A DNA stretch of 64,000 nucleotides from the NCBI RefSeq assembly GCF_000316665.1, contig NC_019678.1:5642001-5706000 (forward strand). The letters run 5' to 3'. Made by a program: the position numbers and the translations under genes. Under the pieces are notes generated by a model that was not told the origin of the DNA, did not search any database, and worked only from the letters and a program-made list of their open reading frames with translations. This DNA is from Rivularia sp. PCC 7116. Lineage in GTDB: Bacteria; Cyanobacteriota; Cyanobacteriia; Cyanobacteriales; Nostocaceae. Of the stretch, positions 53,045 through 62,440 are shown piece by piece. The first letter of the stretch is position 1; every line of letters begins with the position of its first letter.

Positions 53045-53199
53045 GAGGATGTTTAGAAAGTTATAAATAAAACCACAAATCTTTAGTTCCCCCTAAATAA
53101 CCCGCTAAATTGGGGGACTTTAACCCCCCTTTTTCAAGGGGGGAAGGGGGGATAATCCGAGATAATGAATAAAAACTATACTTTTCAAACATCTTTTAA
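53041..53199. mobile_element. MITE-like element (159 bp) starting at the recombinase stop codon
   Basis: The left end TTAAGAGGATGTTTAGAAAG and the right end, on the other strand, TTAAAAGATGTTTGAAAAGT are inverted repeats. Inside is a GGGGGACTTTAACCCCCCTTTT and AAGGGGGGAA hairpin. The left end supplies the TAA stop of the recombinase gene, so the element sits exactly at the end of that reading frame. Confidence 0.72.
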
Positions 53200-53263
53200 G
53201 TTGTAATTGAGAATTGAGAAAATTAATACTATTGTACTCCCAATGCCCAATGCCCAATCTTAA

Positions 53264-54781
53264 TTACGGTTTACCCCCAGTATTTCTGACTTTAGACACT
53301 TTACCGATCAAGTCAAACCAGAAAGGGGCACCCATTGCTATAGCAATACCGCTGATTATCCAGCCAGGAATTGCCCGTGCAAATCTTAATAAAGATGTCC
53401 AACCGCCCCTACTTGAGGAAAATGAACCGACTTGCTGTTTAATGTTGACTTCAGTCCAACCGATAGGTAAAGATATATCCGATAAAGCTTCTTCTGTTTG
53501 ACTTCTAAGAGTTCCGATGTCTATATAATTTAAATTGTCTTGATTTCTAACTAATATATCTCCAGCATTGTTTACAATCGTATTCCTTAATGCTGAATCT
53601 GTAGACAGTCTACTTATCATATGAAATGCATCTGCATTTGCCGTTACGGCAATAATAAAACCAATCAACAGTGCAACTCCTTTAGAATTGCGTTTGTAAA
53701 CACCACTAGCTCTTGTCATAGAACTATTAAAGGAGTTTTCCATTTCTTGTTTTAATACATTGATACCGGATTCTGTTTTATCAATTCTTGTTTTAGTACG
53801 ATGAGCTAAAACAGTTAAGTTTTCTGTTATTGACTGTGGTAAAAGATTAGTTAATTGCTGAAAATTTTGATAGGTTTGATTGTCCTTATCTTTAATTGCT
53901 TCCTCAAATTCTTTGTAAACGCTACTACCTTTCTTCATCAACTGAACTATTTCACTGACATTAGGTTGCAAACCTCCTAACATAATTGCTCTTTCACTAG
54001 AAACAAACATGTCTTGTTTTAGAAAATTGAGTTTGCGGATGGCTTTATTCGTATATTCGCTTTCTGGTATTTCTGCTTGAAAAGTATTTATATACCTATC
54101 AACGCTTTCTGACATGCGGTTAACACTGGTATCTAAATTCGCTTTTTTTTGATTGTAGTTCCACAATATTTGTTCAAAATCAGCCTGCATTTCGGCGAAT
54201 TCTTGATAAATCAGGCTGAAAAAATTAGTAAACTTCTCATCACCTTGCACTTGCCCTTCTAAAGCAAATAAAATGTTTTGTATTTCAGCAAGTCTTTCGT
54301 TTTTAAACTTTTCCAACCTAGATTCTGAAAGTTTTTGAGAAAAATCGGGTATTTGCAACGTTTCCATCAAAGTAGTTGCATAAATATCAGCAGGAATGTA
54401 AGATGGTCCGCTATGTTGACCATTACCAAAAATAGTTTCACTCTTAGTTGTTCCAGGACGTGCAATTTTTAAAGGACGAGTCAAAGAAGAAATAGCCCAA
54501 GTTGCTTTTCTAGGTAAAGTTGCCAAAAACCCCTTTGCTTCTTGATTAATATTTTTCAGTAAAGGATTACTATAGATTTGATTTACTAACTGAATTACTT
54601 TTGCCTCTTCAGAATTATGAACGCCACCTGCAAGCAAAATTTCAATAGATTTCCTGAGATGTGCAGCACGCCATTGTAACAATGTAGCAAGTAATTCCTG
54701 TATTTCGGAGGCTAACAAACTTAAAATTAAGTAAGTAAATACCAAACCTAAAGCAATATCTAAGATAAAAGGTAGATTCAT
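53264..54781 (-). CDS. Hypothetical membrane protein with long helical region
   Basis: 505 residues. One hydrophobic helix at the start (L-D-I-A-L-G-L-V-F-T-Y-L-I-L-S-L-L-A), a long Gln/Glu/Lys-rich helical region (about 165-365, coiled-coil-like), and two hydrophobic helices at about 368-388 and 465-485. Cyanobacteria and some other bacteria have proteins of this design; no function is known to me. Starts at ATG 54781. Confidence 0.7.
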   Translation of the reverse strand: MNLPFILDIALGLVFTYLILSLLASEIQELLATLLQWRAAHLRKSIEILLAGGVHNSEEAKVIQLVNQIYSNPLLKNINQEAKGFLATLPRKATWAISSLTRPLKIARPGTTKSETIFGNGQHSGPSYIPADIYATTLMETLQIPDFSQKLSESRLEKFKNERLAEIQNILFALEGQVQGDEKFTNFFSLIYQEFAEMQADFEQILWNYNQKKANLDTSVNRMSESVDRYINTFQAEIPESEYTNKAIRKLNFLKQDMFVSSERAIMLGGLQPNVSEIVQLMKKGSSVYKEFEEAIKDKDNQTYQNFQQLTNLLPQSITENLTVLAHRTKTRIDKTESGINVLKQEMENSFNSSMTRASGVYKRNSKGVALLIGFIIAVTANADAFHMISRLSTDSALRNTIVNNAGDILVRNQDNLNYIDIGTLRSQTEEALSDISLPIGWTEVNIKQQVGSFSSSRGGWTSLLRFARAIPGWIISGIAIAMGAPFWFDLIGKVSKVRNTGGKP

Positions 54782-55043
54782 AATTTTCCTCTAGTAAAAT
54801 TTAATTATTGATGTTGGTAATATTCGCTTCTATTCAATTTGTAAATATTATTTAAATTTTTATAAAACTTCCCCGATTGTTTGTGCTGGGATAACATTCA
54901 AAAATTTATCAAAAAAATAGAAATAAATTAGATTTAACGAGATAATGATCCATAGAGTAGTTTCGCACGAATGTTATGATTGGAGATTACTCTCAAGGTT
55001 TCTCTGTAGTTTGAGCAGCGATTTAAAACGATTGTCCTAGTTT

Positions 55044-56678
55044 ATGCAAAAAGGAAGCTTTATTTGGGATCGCGTTGAAAAACAGTATCGTCGAATGGAC
55101 AGACGAATAGATAGAATATGGATAGTAATACTCACTATTGCCGCAGTAATACTTTTTACGATTCATCTAGGAGAGTTGCCGCTGCGAGACTGGGATGAAG
55201 GCACTGTCGCACAAGTTGCGCGGGAATTGGGACGCGCTCAGGCTGGCGAGATGCGATGGCTTTTCCCAACTCTTTGGGGGGAGCCTTATCACAACAAGCC
55301 ACCATTGATACATTTGATGATTGCTTGGGCTTATTCAATTGGCGGTGTAAACGAGTGGACTACACGTTTACCCGGTGCAATTTTAACAGCTCTTTCAGTA
55401 CCTTTTCTGTATAGTATTGGCAGAGAAATATTCCATCAGCGAATTTGTGCCGTCTACAGCGCTTTAGTTTACCTAACAATGTTGCCTGTAGTCCGCCACG
55501 GAAGGCTGGCTATGCTAGATGGTGCTGCGGTTTGCTTCTTCACGATCATGCTTTTATGCGTGTTGCGATCGCGTCGTGATTTGCGCTATTGCTTGGGTGT
55601 AGGCATCGGTTTTGCATTAATTTGTTTGACCAAAAGCATTTTAGGTATATTGCTTGGTAGTGTGGCGATGATATATCTATTTTGGGATACCCCACGATTG
55701 CTTAGTAGCAAGTATATGTGGATGGGAATGCTTATTGGCGCTGCTCCAGTAGCTTTTTGGTACGGTGCCCAATGGTTACATTACGGTCGTGATTTTGTTA
55801 ATAAAGGAATGATGAATCAATCCTTTGGCCGTATTTGGTCTTCCGTTGAAGGGCATTCTGGGCCACCTTGGTATTACTTCTTGGAAATTTGCAAATACAA
55901 CTGGCCTTGGTTGATTTTTGTACCAGCTTCTTTACGTTTTGCTTGGAAAAATCGCAATCTTAGTTGGGCAAAACTCGTACTAGTTTGGTTCGGTGTTTAT
56001 TTGATAACCATTTCTATCATGGGAACCAAGCTTCCTTGGTATGTTTTCCCAATTTATCCTTCAATAGCTTTGGCAATTGGAGCAAAACTAGGTGAAGTCG
56101 AAAATTTACCTTTATTAAAGCCACTACCAAAATTTTGGGTAGTGATGTTGAGTATTTTAGCTTTGATTTCCGCAGTTGCAAGTACTTACTTCAGTTCCAT
56201 TGCAACACCTTCACCGGAATTACCGCTGATATTTGCAACTTTTAGCGTCACAATGGCTTTAGCGGCTCTGAGGGCACAACGAGGCGACAGGCAGTTCCTC
56301 AAAGTACTTCTGTGGGGAACCTATGTATCTTTATTATTGTTTGTGAAATCTAATTACTGGGTATGGGAACTCAATGAAGATTATCCAGTTAAACCAGTTG
56401 TGCAAATGGTAGCCCAAGCAAATCTAGAGAAAAATACGGTGGTTTACATTTCTTCAACCAATCATCGACCTTCATTAGATTTTTATAGCGAAGGTACCAT
56501 TAAACCTGCATCTCCAGATAACTTGAAATATTATTGGAAACACGATCGCAAACCATATTTCTTGCTCGACGAAAAGGCTTTGACAGATTTTTCATCAGGT
56601 TCATTACAAGTTCTAGGCAAGCAAGGGAAATGGACTCTAGTTACAAAAAAAAATATTGCCCCGCAATCTAAAGAATGA
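55044..56678 (+). CDS. Family 39 glycosyltransferase (PMT/ArnT-like)
   Basis: 544 residues, about 11 membrane helices, with the ArnT/PMT N-terminal loop carrying L-R-D-W-D-E-G-T-V-A-Q-V-A-R-E (Asp-Glu) and N-K-P-P-L-I-H-L. A periplasmic C-terminal domain starts at about residue 450. Such enzymes use polyprenyl-phosphate sugars to glycosylate lipids or proteins; the acceptor is unknown. ATG 55044. It is a single gene, divergent from the preceding membrane protein. Confidence 0.88.
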   Translation: MQKGSFIWDRVEKQYRRMDRRIDRIWIVILTIAAVILFTIHLGELPLRDWDEGTVAQVARELGRAQAGEMRWLFPTLWGEPYHNKPPLIHLMIAWAYSIGGVNEWTTRLPGAILTALSVPFLYSIGREIFHQRICAVYSALVYLTMLPVVRHGRLAMLDGAAVCFFTIMLLCVLRSRRDLRYCLGVGIGFALICLTKSILGILLGSVAMIYLFWDTPRLLSSKYMWMGMLIGAAPVAFWYGAQWLHYGRDFVNKGMMNQSFGRIWSSVEGHSGPPWYYFLEICKYNWPWLIFVPASLRFAWKNRNLSWAKLVLVWFGVYLITISIMGTKLPWYVFPIYPSIALAIGAKLGEVENLPLLKPLPKFWVVMLSILALISAVASTYFSSIATPSPELPLIFATFSVTMALAALRAQRGDRQFLKVLLWGTYVSLLLFVKSNYWVWELNEDYPVKPVVQMVAQANLEKNTVVYISSTNHRPSLDFYSEGTIKPASPDNLKYYWKHDRKPYFLLDEKALTDFSSGSLQVLGKQGKWTLVTKKNIAPQSKE

Positions 56679-56863
56679 TTAGATACGGGGCTGTCTTTAA
56701 AGTTTCATTTGAGTATGTTAGATGCTACCAAAATTTTCCACCTATAAATAGGTAATTCGCAAATTTAATATATTAATACAGATAAGCAGGTAGCCATAAT
56801 CAATCAGCCTGACGTGTTTGCTTAAAAACACAATTTTTGACCGATATGCCCAAAAAATACAAT

Positions 56864-57268
56864 TCACTTTTCTTCAATACCGGAATTTTTCTCTATAGTC
56901 AACCCATTCAAAGGCTTTTGAGCATCCGAATCTGTAGTATTTGTGTGAGTATTTCTTTGAGTCACAGTTAACATGCCGCATATAATAGCGCTCCCCAAAA
57001 TAAAAGCCATTAAAGGATGCTTAAAAAATACAAAATCTCGTAAAATTCGAGCTAAAGGTCGGCTTTGACGGCGTAGTACAGATGAAAGAGTAATTTGTTT
57101 TAAAGGAAACGGGTCGCGCACATAGTTACCGCTACGACATACCACCAGCCTTTCTTGACAGTAAGGACAGTTGTATAATCCAGTACAACTTTTCAGCGCT
57201 TTTGCCGTAGCATTTTTTTGGCAAATGGGGCAAGTAACGTAATGATTATCAAAGGTGTGTGTGTTCAT
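56864..57268 (-). CDS. Zinc-ribbon hypothetical membrane protein
   Basis: 134 residues. The N-terminal part has a zinc ribbon: C-P-I-C at 13-16 and C-P-Y-C at 34-37 with an extra Cys at 28. A hydrophobic helix follows at about 82-102. No family name is known to me. The gene lies upstream of a 1.6-kb gene-poor region. Confidence 0.68.
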   Translation of the reverse strand: MNTHTFDNHYVTCPICQKNATAKALKSCTGLYNCPYCQERLVVCRSGNYVRDPFPLKQITLSSVLRRQSRPLARILRDFVFFKHPLMAFILGSAIICGMLTVTQRNTHTNTTDSDAQKPLNGLTIEKNSGIEEK

Positions 57269-58221
57269 CTACCTCGTCCGCCTATTCTATTAACTCGCTG
57301 TATAACAATTGGTATAACTGATAAATTTGTGCTTATGACATCCAAAGACGGTTGAAAATAAGCAATGCGCGATACATATAAATGTTCCATAAAATTATGA
57401 ACATTTTTATGACTGCAACACGAGTATAGCTATATTTAAATAACTCTGACTTCGCAAACCCAATTTTAATCAAGCAATCGCCTATTGATTTAATTGCGGT
57501 TAGCTTATATGTGTGAAATACTACATTTCTACTCCATTAATGTATGTGATAGTCCAAATCGACCGTCGCACGCGATACAAAAAATTGTATACTGCTTTCT
57601 TCTTTACTTGCAAAGCTTACCGTGGTAAAGCTTTTCGCAACTGACTTTTATCTACTGTTTACTATTTAAGCACTTCCTCCACGAAAATTCTGAGTATTTA
57701 CAGTTTTTTTTACCAAAGCTTTGTAAAGGTATCAGATAAATTATAGAAAATACCCATAAAACTTTTTCTAAAAGATATTTACAGAACAGTCAATTTGATT
57801 AAATTATAATTATGTTCCTTGAAGGAAAAACCATTATTTTACAGCTTGCTACGTAACTTTTCACAAGATAGTAGGGACTGTTAAAAGCTAACTTCTTTAT
57901 ATACGTTTAACTTATATTTTTTTTACTAACCATAAATAACTATAAAGATAATATCTCTATAGAAGCTATACAAATTTTACAAAAAACTTAATAAAGCTAA
58001 AATTCTGAATAAACTTAGCTGTTAAATTTTCTCAATTTTCTATCGAATATATATATTCTCCATTAACTGATACGAAAAAATATGACGCTTTGTGTACCAG
58101 AAAATTGATAAATAGATGTCAATCAAATTAAAGCTATTTCTGGTTTTTTGCCTACAGAAATTGAATTTATATTTGGATAACGAAAATAATAATTATTCAA
58201 ATACAGGAGAATAGAAACCAT

Positions 58222-58261
58222 AAAAAAGCTGCCTGCAACCATCACAGGTTTTCAGGCAGCT
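58222..58261 (-). terminator. Rho-independent terminator on the minus strand
   Basis: On the minus strand, AGCTGCCTG and CAGGCAGCT form a perfect 9-bp stem over a 17-base loop, followed by TTTTTT. It points away from cyabrB2, 590 bp downstream. Confidence 0.75.
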
Positions 58262-58579
58262 ACTACAACTAATGGTTGAAGTATAATAATTGACATTAAT
58301 TTAGAGCAGTATTTTCATTGCTAATTGACGAAACAATGAATAGATATCCTGAAGAAAAAGACATCAACCACACTTTTATTTAAATCAAATTCATCTAAAT
58401 AATCGTTAATCGCAATTATGGATGTTTATAGAGATTAAAACAAATCATAATTGTCAGATCGATATTTTGCTTACCTGCTTTGATAAATTTATCCCCTTCA
58501 GAGCTATAGATTTTATCCTGCGAAATTTCTCACTTTACGGAGTGTATTTCTAGAATAATAATTTTCCAAGCGCAATTTA

Positions 58580-58744
58580 ATGGATAATCCACTAAAAGCT
58601 TATTTGCTCTTAGCTATTTTCCAAGCTATACGGGGATATATGTTAAAGCGAGTAGCGACTTCACCATTATCTATCAATAGCAGTTGTCAAAAGATACAAA
58701 TGCAGCTATCAGAAAGTTGCACGTCTTGTCAATCTCCTCAATAG
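58580..58744 (+). CDS. Possible small ORF, 54 residues
   Basis: ATG 58580 to TAG 58742-58744. The sequence starts M-D-N-P-L-K-A-Y-L-L-L-A-I-F-Q and has three Cys near the end (S-S-C-Q, S-C-T-S-C-Q). It is protein-like in composition but has no ribosome site, and lies in a gene-poor region opposite to cyabrB2. It may be chance. Confidence 0.25.
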   Translation: MDNPLKAYLLLAIFQAIRGYMLKRVATSPLSINSSCQKIQMQLSESCTSCQSPQ

Positions 58745-58850
58745 AGAAAACAGGCATCTTGAGACTATTTTGATGTCAAGATGTACATCTAATAATCACC
58801 ATTCGTCATGTTGATTATAGAGTAGCCATTATAATGATTTTGCGACAGTC

Positions 58851-59252
58851 TTAATCTTCTTCTTCTTCTTCTAAATCTTCTGGATCTACTTGTTTTAGAC
58901 GAATGTGCTTTTTGCCTAGAGTAATGATAAACTCATCTCCCGGTTTAAGACCCATTTGTGTTGTATAAGCCGAACCGATCAATAAATTTCCATTAGACTG
59001 CACGCTAATTCGATAGCTTGCACTACGTCCTCCACGCCCATTAGCACCAGAAGAACTATCTAACTGAATACCCTCAGCATCAATTAGGGCATTCAAGAAT
59101 TTCATCATGTTAACGCGCTCGATACCGTTTTTCGTAACGGTATAGTAGCCACATTGTTTGGCTTTATCTTCTTTACTTTCGTTTTCTAGCTCTTTGACTT
59201 TCTTGAGTAGATCTTCGCCGACTAGAGGTTCAATTTTTTTCTGTTTAGCCAT
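58851..59252 (-). CDS. AbrB-like transcriptional regulator cyAbrB2
   Basis: 133 residues, start ATG 59252 (a TTG just before is in frame). The cyanobacterial AbrB2 pattern is clear: M-A-K-Q-K-K-I-E-P-L-V-G, C-G-Y-Y-T-V-T-K-N-G-I-E-R-V-N-M-M-K-F, then the DNA-binding G-R-G-G-R-S-A-S-Y-R-I-S-V-Q-S-N-G-N and L-K-P-G-D-E-F-I-I-T-L-G-K-K-H-I-R-L. In Synechocystis, cyAbrB2 represses or co-regulates carbon, nitrogen and hydrogenase genes. A single gene; the region to Rrf2 (59253-59609) is gene-free. Confidence 0.92.
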   Translation of the reverse strand: MAKQKKIEPLVGEDLLKKVKELENESKEDKAKQCGYYTVTKNGIERVNMMKFLNALIDAEGIQLDSSSGANGRGGRSASYRISVQSNGNLLIGSAYTTQMGLKPGDEFIITLGKKHIRLKQVDPEDLEEEEED

Positions 59253-59609
59253 CAACTTAAATCAAAAACTAACGATGGATGTGGTGGAATCGATTTCATT
59301 TTAACTGACATTGAGGTATTAAGAACAGTGTATATGATGAATTTTATTTTTTTATTAGCCAACAATATAAAATTTGCACTATTCATTCTTATTATTTTTC
59401 GATGCAGACTGCTTACTGCTTATTGATGGCATCAAAAAAATTAACCAAATTACAAAGCAATAACCGTAACTATATAAAAAATTTCTCCTCAGATCGATAT
59501 TGTTAACTTTAGCGTTCTTGAGGTCTTTTTACTTCAAAGAGATGCTGCTAAAATATTCTTACGATCAAAATATTCTTAAATTGGTGCCAACAAATATTGC
59601 TGAACCTAA

Positions 59610-60053
59610 ATGAAACTTACCACTAAAGGGCACTATAGTGTAAAAGCGTTATTAGATTTGAGCTTGCAGCAAAAAAATCGCCCTTCTTCAACTAAGGTTA
59701 TTGCAAGCCGTCAAAATATTCCCGCTCCTTATTTAGAAAAACTACTAATAGAAATGCGTCGTGCTGGATTGGTAAAATCAATTCGCGGTAAAGATGGTGG
59801 ATATCAATTAGCGCGAGAACCTGTCAAAATATCTTTAGGAGAAATTTTAGAAGCTGTCGGCGAAACAATAGAACCTTTACCTCACCATAGAGCTTACCCA
59901 CAAGCTTCTGTTGATTGGGTCACTTTCAGTCTTTGGCATAGACTATCTCAAAAGCTTAAAGAAGCATTATACAGTATTACTTTAGCTGACCTTTATTATG
60001 ATGCTCGCAGCTGGCAAGCTTCTCTTGGAGAAGAAGCTAGTTTTGTGGTTTAG
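59610..60053 (+). CDS. Rrf2-family transcriptional regulator
   Basis: 147 residues. The winged helix (M-K-L-T-T-K-G-H-Y-S-V-K-A-L-L-D-L; I-P-A-P-Y-L-E-K-L-L; V-K-S-I-R-G-K-D-G-G-Y-Q-L-A) is typical. IscR and NsrR bind an Fe-S cluster with three Cys in the loop; here the loop (P-L-P-H-H-R-A-Y-P) has none, so it probably does not carry a cluster of that kind. It is 158 bp upstream of cobD on the same strand, a common cyanobacterial pair. Confidence 0.92.
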   Translation: MKLTTKGHYSVKALLDLSLQQKNRPSSTKVIASRQNIPAPYLEKLLIEMRRAGLVKSIRGKDGGYQLAREPVKISLGEILEAVGETIEPLPHHRAYPQASVDWVTFSLWHRLSQKLKEALYSITLADLYYDARSWQASLGEEASFVV

Positions 60054-60211
60054 TTATCAATGAACGGTTGCAATTTTAGTTTTTTACCGACGTACTCCTA
60101 AAAAAGTGGCAAGCCTGCTCATTTGTTACAGAGAAATTGTCACCGTTAATTGCGACTATATCGGTACTTAACCGTCGAGTCAATTGATAAAAACTGTTTT
60201 AATTTCTTCTG

Positions 60212-61183
60212 TTGTTTTATTCTGCTGTTATCTTAATCCTTGCTGCTAGTTTAGATTACTCCATCGGCGACCCCTGGAATTGGCTTCATCCCGTACAAGT
60301 AATGGGCTGGCTCATTTCCTACTTAACTAAATTAGCTCAGAAATATTGTCATAATTCTCTAACACAGCGTTTAGCAGGAATATTAATAACTGCAATTTTG
60401 GTAATCGGTAGCGGTGTGGTTAGCTGGTTAATAAAACAATCTGCTATGTTGATTCATCCCCTGCTAGGAATCTTGATAGAAACTATCCTATTAGCTAGTT
60501 GTTTCGCACTCAAAAGTTTAAGAATCGCAGCAGAAACAGTCTTGCAACCTTTAAAAATAGAAAACATCGAGGAAGCCCGTTCTCTTCTGAGTAATTTTGT
60601 TGGTCGAGATACACAAAATTTGACATCTGAAGACATTTTACGCGCTGTTTTAGAAACAGTAACAGAAAATGCTACTGATGGTGTAATGGCTCCTCTTTTT
60701 TATGCAATTATTGGTGCTTTTGTACCAATAATTGGACCTTCTTCTTTGGCTTTAGCATATAAAGCTAGTAGTACTCTTGATTCTATGATTGGTTATCGAG
60801 AAGTTCCATATATTTATATTGGATGGTTCAGCGCCCGTTTAGAAGATTGTTTAACTTGGTTGCCATGTAGGCTAACAGTTATAACTCTATCTTTGTTATC
60901 TCGTAAACCCCTAAAGGTGATTAAAATTTGTCAGCGTGATGCTCCTAAAGATGCAAGTCCTAATTCTGGGTGGAGTGAATGTGCTTATGCTGCAATTTTA
61001 GGAGTACAAATGGGAGGAACTAATTGGTATCGTGGAATAGCGAAAACAAAACCTTTGTTGGGAGATGCGATTTATCCAATTACTTCTGATTCGATTCAAA
61101 CTGCTTTACAATTAACTCGATATTCTTTTTTGTTATGGCTGGGGGGAGCCGCATCTCTACTCTTATTAACAACATTAAGGTAA
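60212..61183 (+). CDS. cobD: Adenosylcobinamide-phosphate synthase (CbiB/CobD)
   Basis: 323 residues. CbiB attaches aminopropanol-phosphate to adenosylcobyric acid in cobalamin synthesis; a membrane protein. The motifs D-P-W-N-W-L-H-P-V-Q-V-M-G, V-G-R-D-T, E-N-A-T-D-G-V-M-A-P-L-F-Y and Y-K-A-S-S-T-L-D-S-M-I-G-Y are present. The start is uncertain: TTG 60212 gives a hydrophobic start (F-Y-S-A-V-I-L-I-L), and no ATG or GTG fits upstream in frame. I keep TTG. Confidence 0.94.
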   Translation: MFYSAVILILAASLDYSIGDPWNWLHPVQVMGWLISYLTKLAQKYCHNSLTQRLAGILITAILVIGSGVVSWLIKQSAMLIHPLLGILIETILLASCFALKSLRIAAETVLQPLKIENIEEARSLLSNFVGRDTQNLTSEDILRAVLETVTENATDGVMAPLFYAIIGAFVPIIGPSSLALAYKASSTLDSMIGYREVPYIYIGWFSARLEDCLTWLPCRLTVITLSLLSRKPLKVIKICQRDAPKDASPNSGWSECAYAAILGVQMGGTNWYRGIAKTKPLLGDAIYPITSDSIQTALQLTRYSFLLWLGGAASLLLLTTLR

Positions 61184-61326
61184 AGATTAATTTAGACAAT
61201 TAGGTTTGGGATTGTTTGTAATTCATCGTAGAAAAAAATAATTAAGCTTTAAAGCTTTATATTAAGTGTTACCCATTACCTAATCAATCTAAAATAGTAT
61301 ACTTAATGACTCAGTAATATCGGTTT

Positions 61327-61869
61327 ATGAGTGTGTCCGTAAAAGTAGTTAAAATCCTATCACCAGAAGAACTTCGTCGTACTTTAAGAAGACTCGCTTC
61401 TGAAATAGTCGAAAGAACCCGCGATTTATCTCAACTAGTGCTTATAGGTATTCATACTAGAGGAGTACCTTTAGCTAATTTATTGGCAAATCAGATTGAA
61501 AACTTAGAAAATGTAACTGTGGCAGTAGGCGCATTAGACATTACATTTTATCGCGATGACTTAGATCAAATTGGTTTAAGAACACCGTTCAAAACTAGGA
61601 TACCCTTTGATTTGACAGGAAAAACCGTTGTGCTTGTTGATGATGTCATATTCAAAGGAAGAACGGCTCGTGCTGCTTTAAATGCAGTAAATGAGTACGG
61701 CAGACCAGAATTAATCCGTCTCGCTGTTTTGGTAGACAGAGGTCATCGTCAAGTACCGATTCATCCAGATTTCATTGGTAAAAAGTTACCAACCGCAGCC
61801 GACGAAATAGTTAAGGTTTATTTACAAGAAACTGACGGAAAAGATGGGGTAGAGTTGATTGAAGATTGA
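61327..61869 (+). CDS. pyrR: PyrR bifunctional pyrimidine regulator / uracil phosphoribosyltransferase
   Basis: 180 residues. The PRPP motif [13 protein letters not shown] is at about 103-115, with [10 protein letters not shown] and the C-terminal E-T-D-G-K-D. PyrR binds pyr mRNA in Bacillus; in cyanobacteria it may only be an enzyme. No pyr leader is in the window. Single gene, followed by a heptamer repeat at 61885-61920. Confidence 0.95.
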   Translation: MSVSVKVVKILSPEELRRTLRRLASEIVERTRDLSQLVLIGIHTRGVPLANLLANQIENLENVTVAVGALDITFYRDDLDQIGLRTPFKTRIPFDLTGKTVVLVDDVIFKGRTARAALNAVNEYGRPELIRLAVLVDRGHRQVPIHPDFIGKKLPTAADEIVKVYLQETDGKDGVELIED

Positions 61870-61965
61870 ATGATATTTAGTAATTGGGCATTGGGCATGG
61901 GGCATTGGGCATGGGACGTAGGTAATTATAAGTTATTAAACCTTTGACCTTTGACCTTCAATCTA

Positions 61966-62361
61966 TTACCTGTTACCCATAACCGGACTTGCATGATGGT
62001 GAACTAGATACCATTTGCCACCGAGTAATTCAAATACATTAGTTGCTAAAGATTGGGCTTCCATTCTCGAACCTTTGATGACTTGCATCACATTTTCAAC
62101 TAGTACGACATAGGCAATATTTTCCCGAATTTCTATCGAAATAACATCTGTATTTATTTCAATATAAGGAGTATTTTGAAAAATTTTTACCCAAGAATTA
62201 TAAACTTGCTTCCAGCTACGAAGTATATTCCATCCTGGGTGTACGCAAAGAACTCCAGTTCCTTGCGACCATATTTCACTCATTGCATTAATATCTTTCT
62301 TCTCGAAGGCTCGATAGAAAGCTTCGTTTGCTGCTAATATTTCAGAACGCTGTTCGGTCAT
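61966..62361 (-). CDS. NTF2-like / SnoaL-type protein
   Basis: 131 residues of the NTF2-like fold: A-A-N-E-A-F-Y-R-A-F-E-K-K-D, M-S-E-I-W-S, V-C-V-H-P-G-W and a C-terminal W-Y-L-V-H-H-H-A-S-P-V. Similar cyanobacterial proteins have unknown function. It is 79 bp downstream of the kinase gene on the same strand. Confidence 0.85.
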   Translation of the reverse strand: MTEQRSEILAANEAFYRAFEKKDINAMSEIWSQGTGVLCVHPGWNILRSWKQVYNSWVKIFQNTPYIEINTDVISIEIRENIAYVVLVENVMQVIKGSRMEAQSLATNVFELLGGKWYLVHHHASPVMGNR

Positions 62362-62440
62362 TGTTAAATAGGGAATAGGGAGTAGGTAGTAGAGGTTTTA
62401 TTAAGTACTATATTCAGGATATTGAAATTATTCACAATAA

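Larger units (their letters stand above)
57269..58850. other. Gene-poor 1.6-kb region
   Basis: Between the zinc-ribbon gene and cyabrB2 I find no large gene. It holds a minus-strand terminator (58222-58261) and one possible 54-residue ORF (58580-58744, plus strand). The terminator is 590 bp downstream of cyabrB2 on the same strand, so it may end a non-coding RNA or a long 3' UTR. The rest, 57269-58200, is AT-rich with no repeat family that I recognise. Confidence 0.5.
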
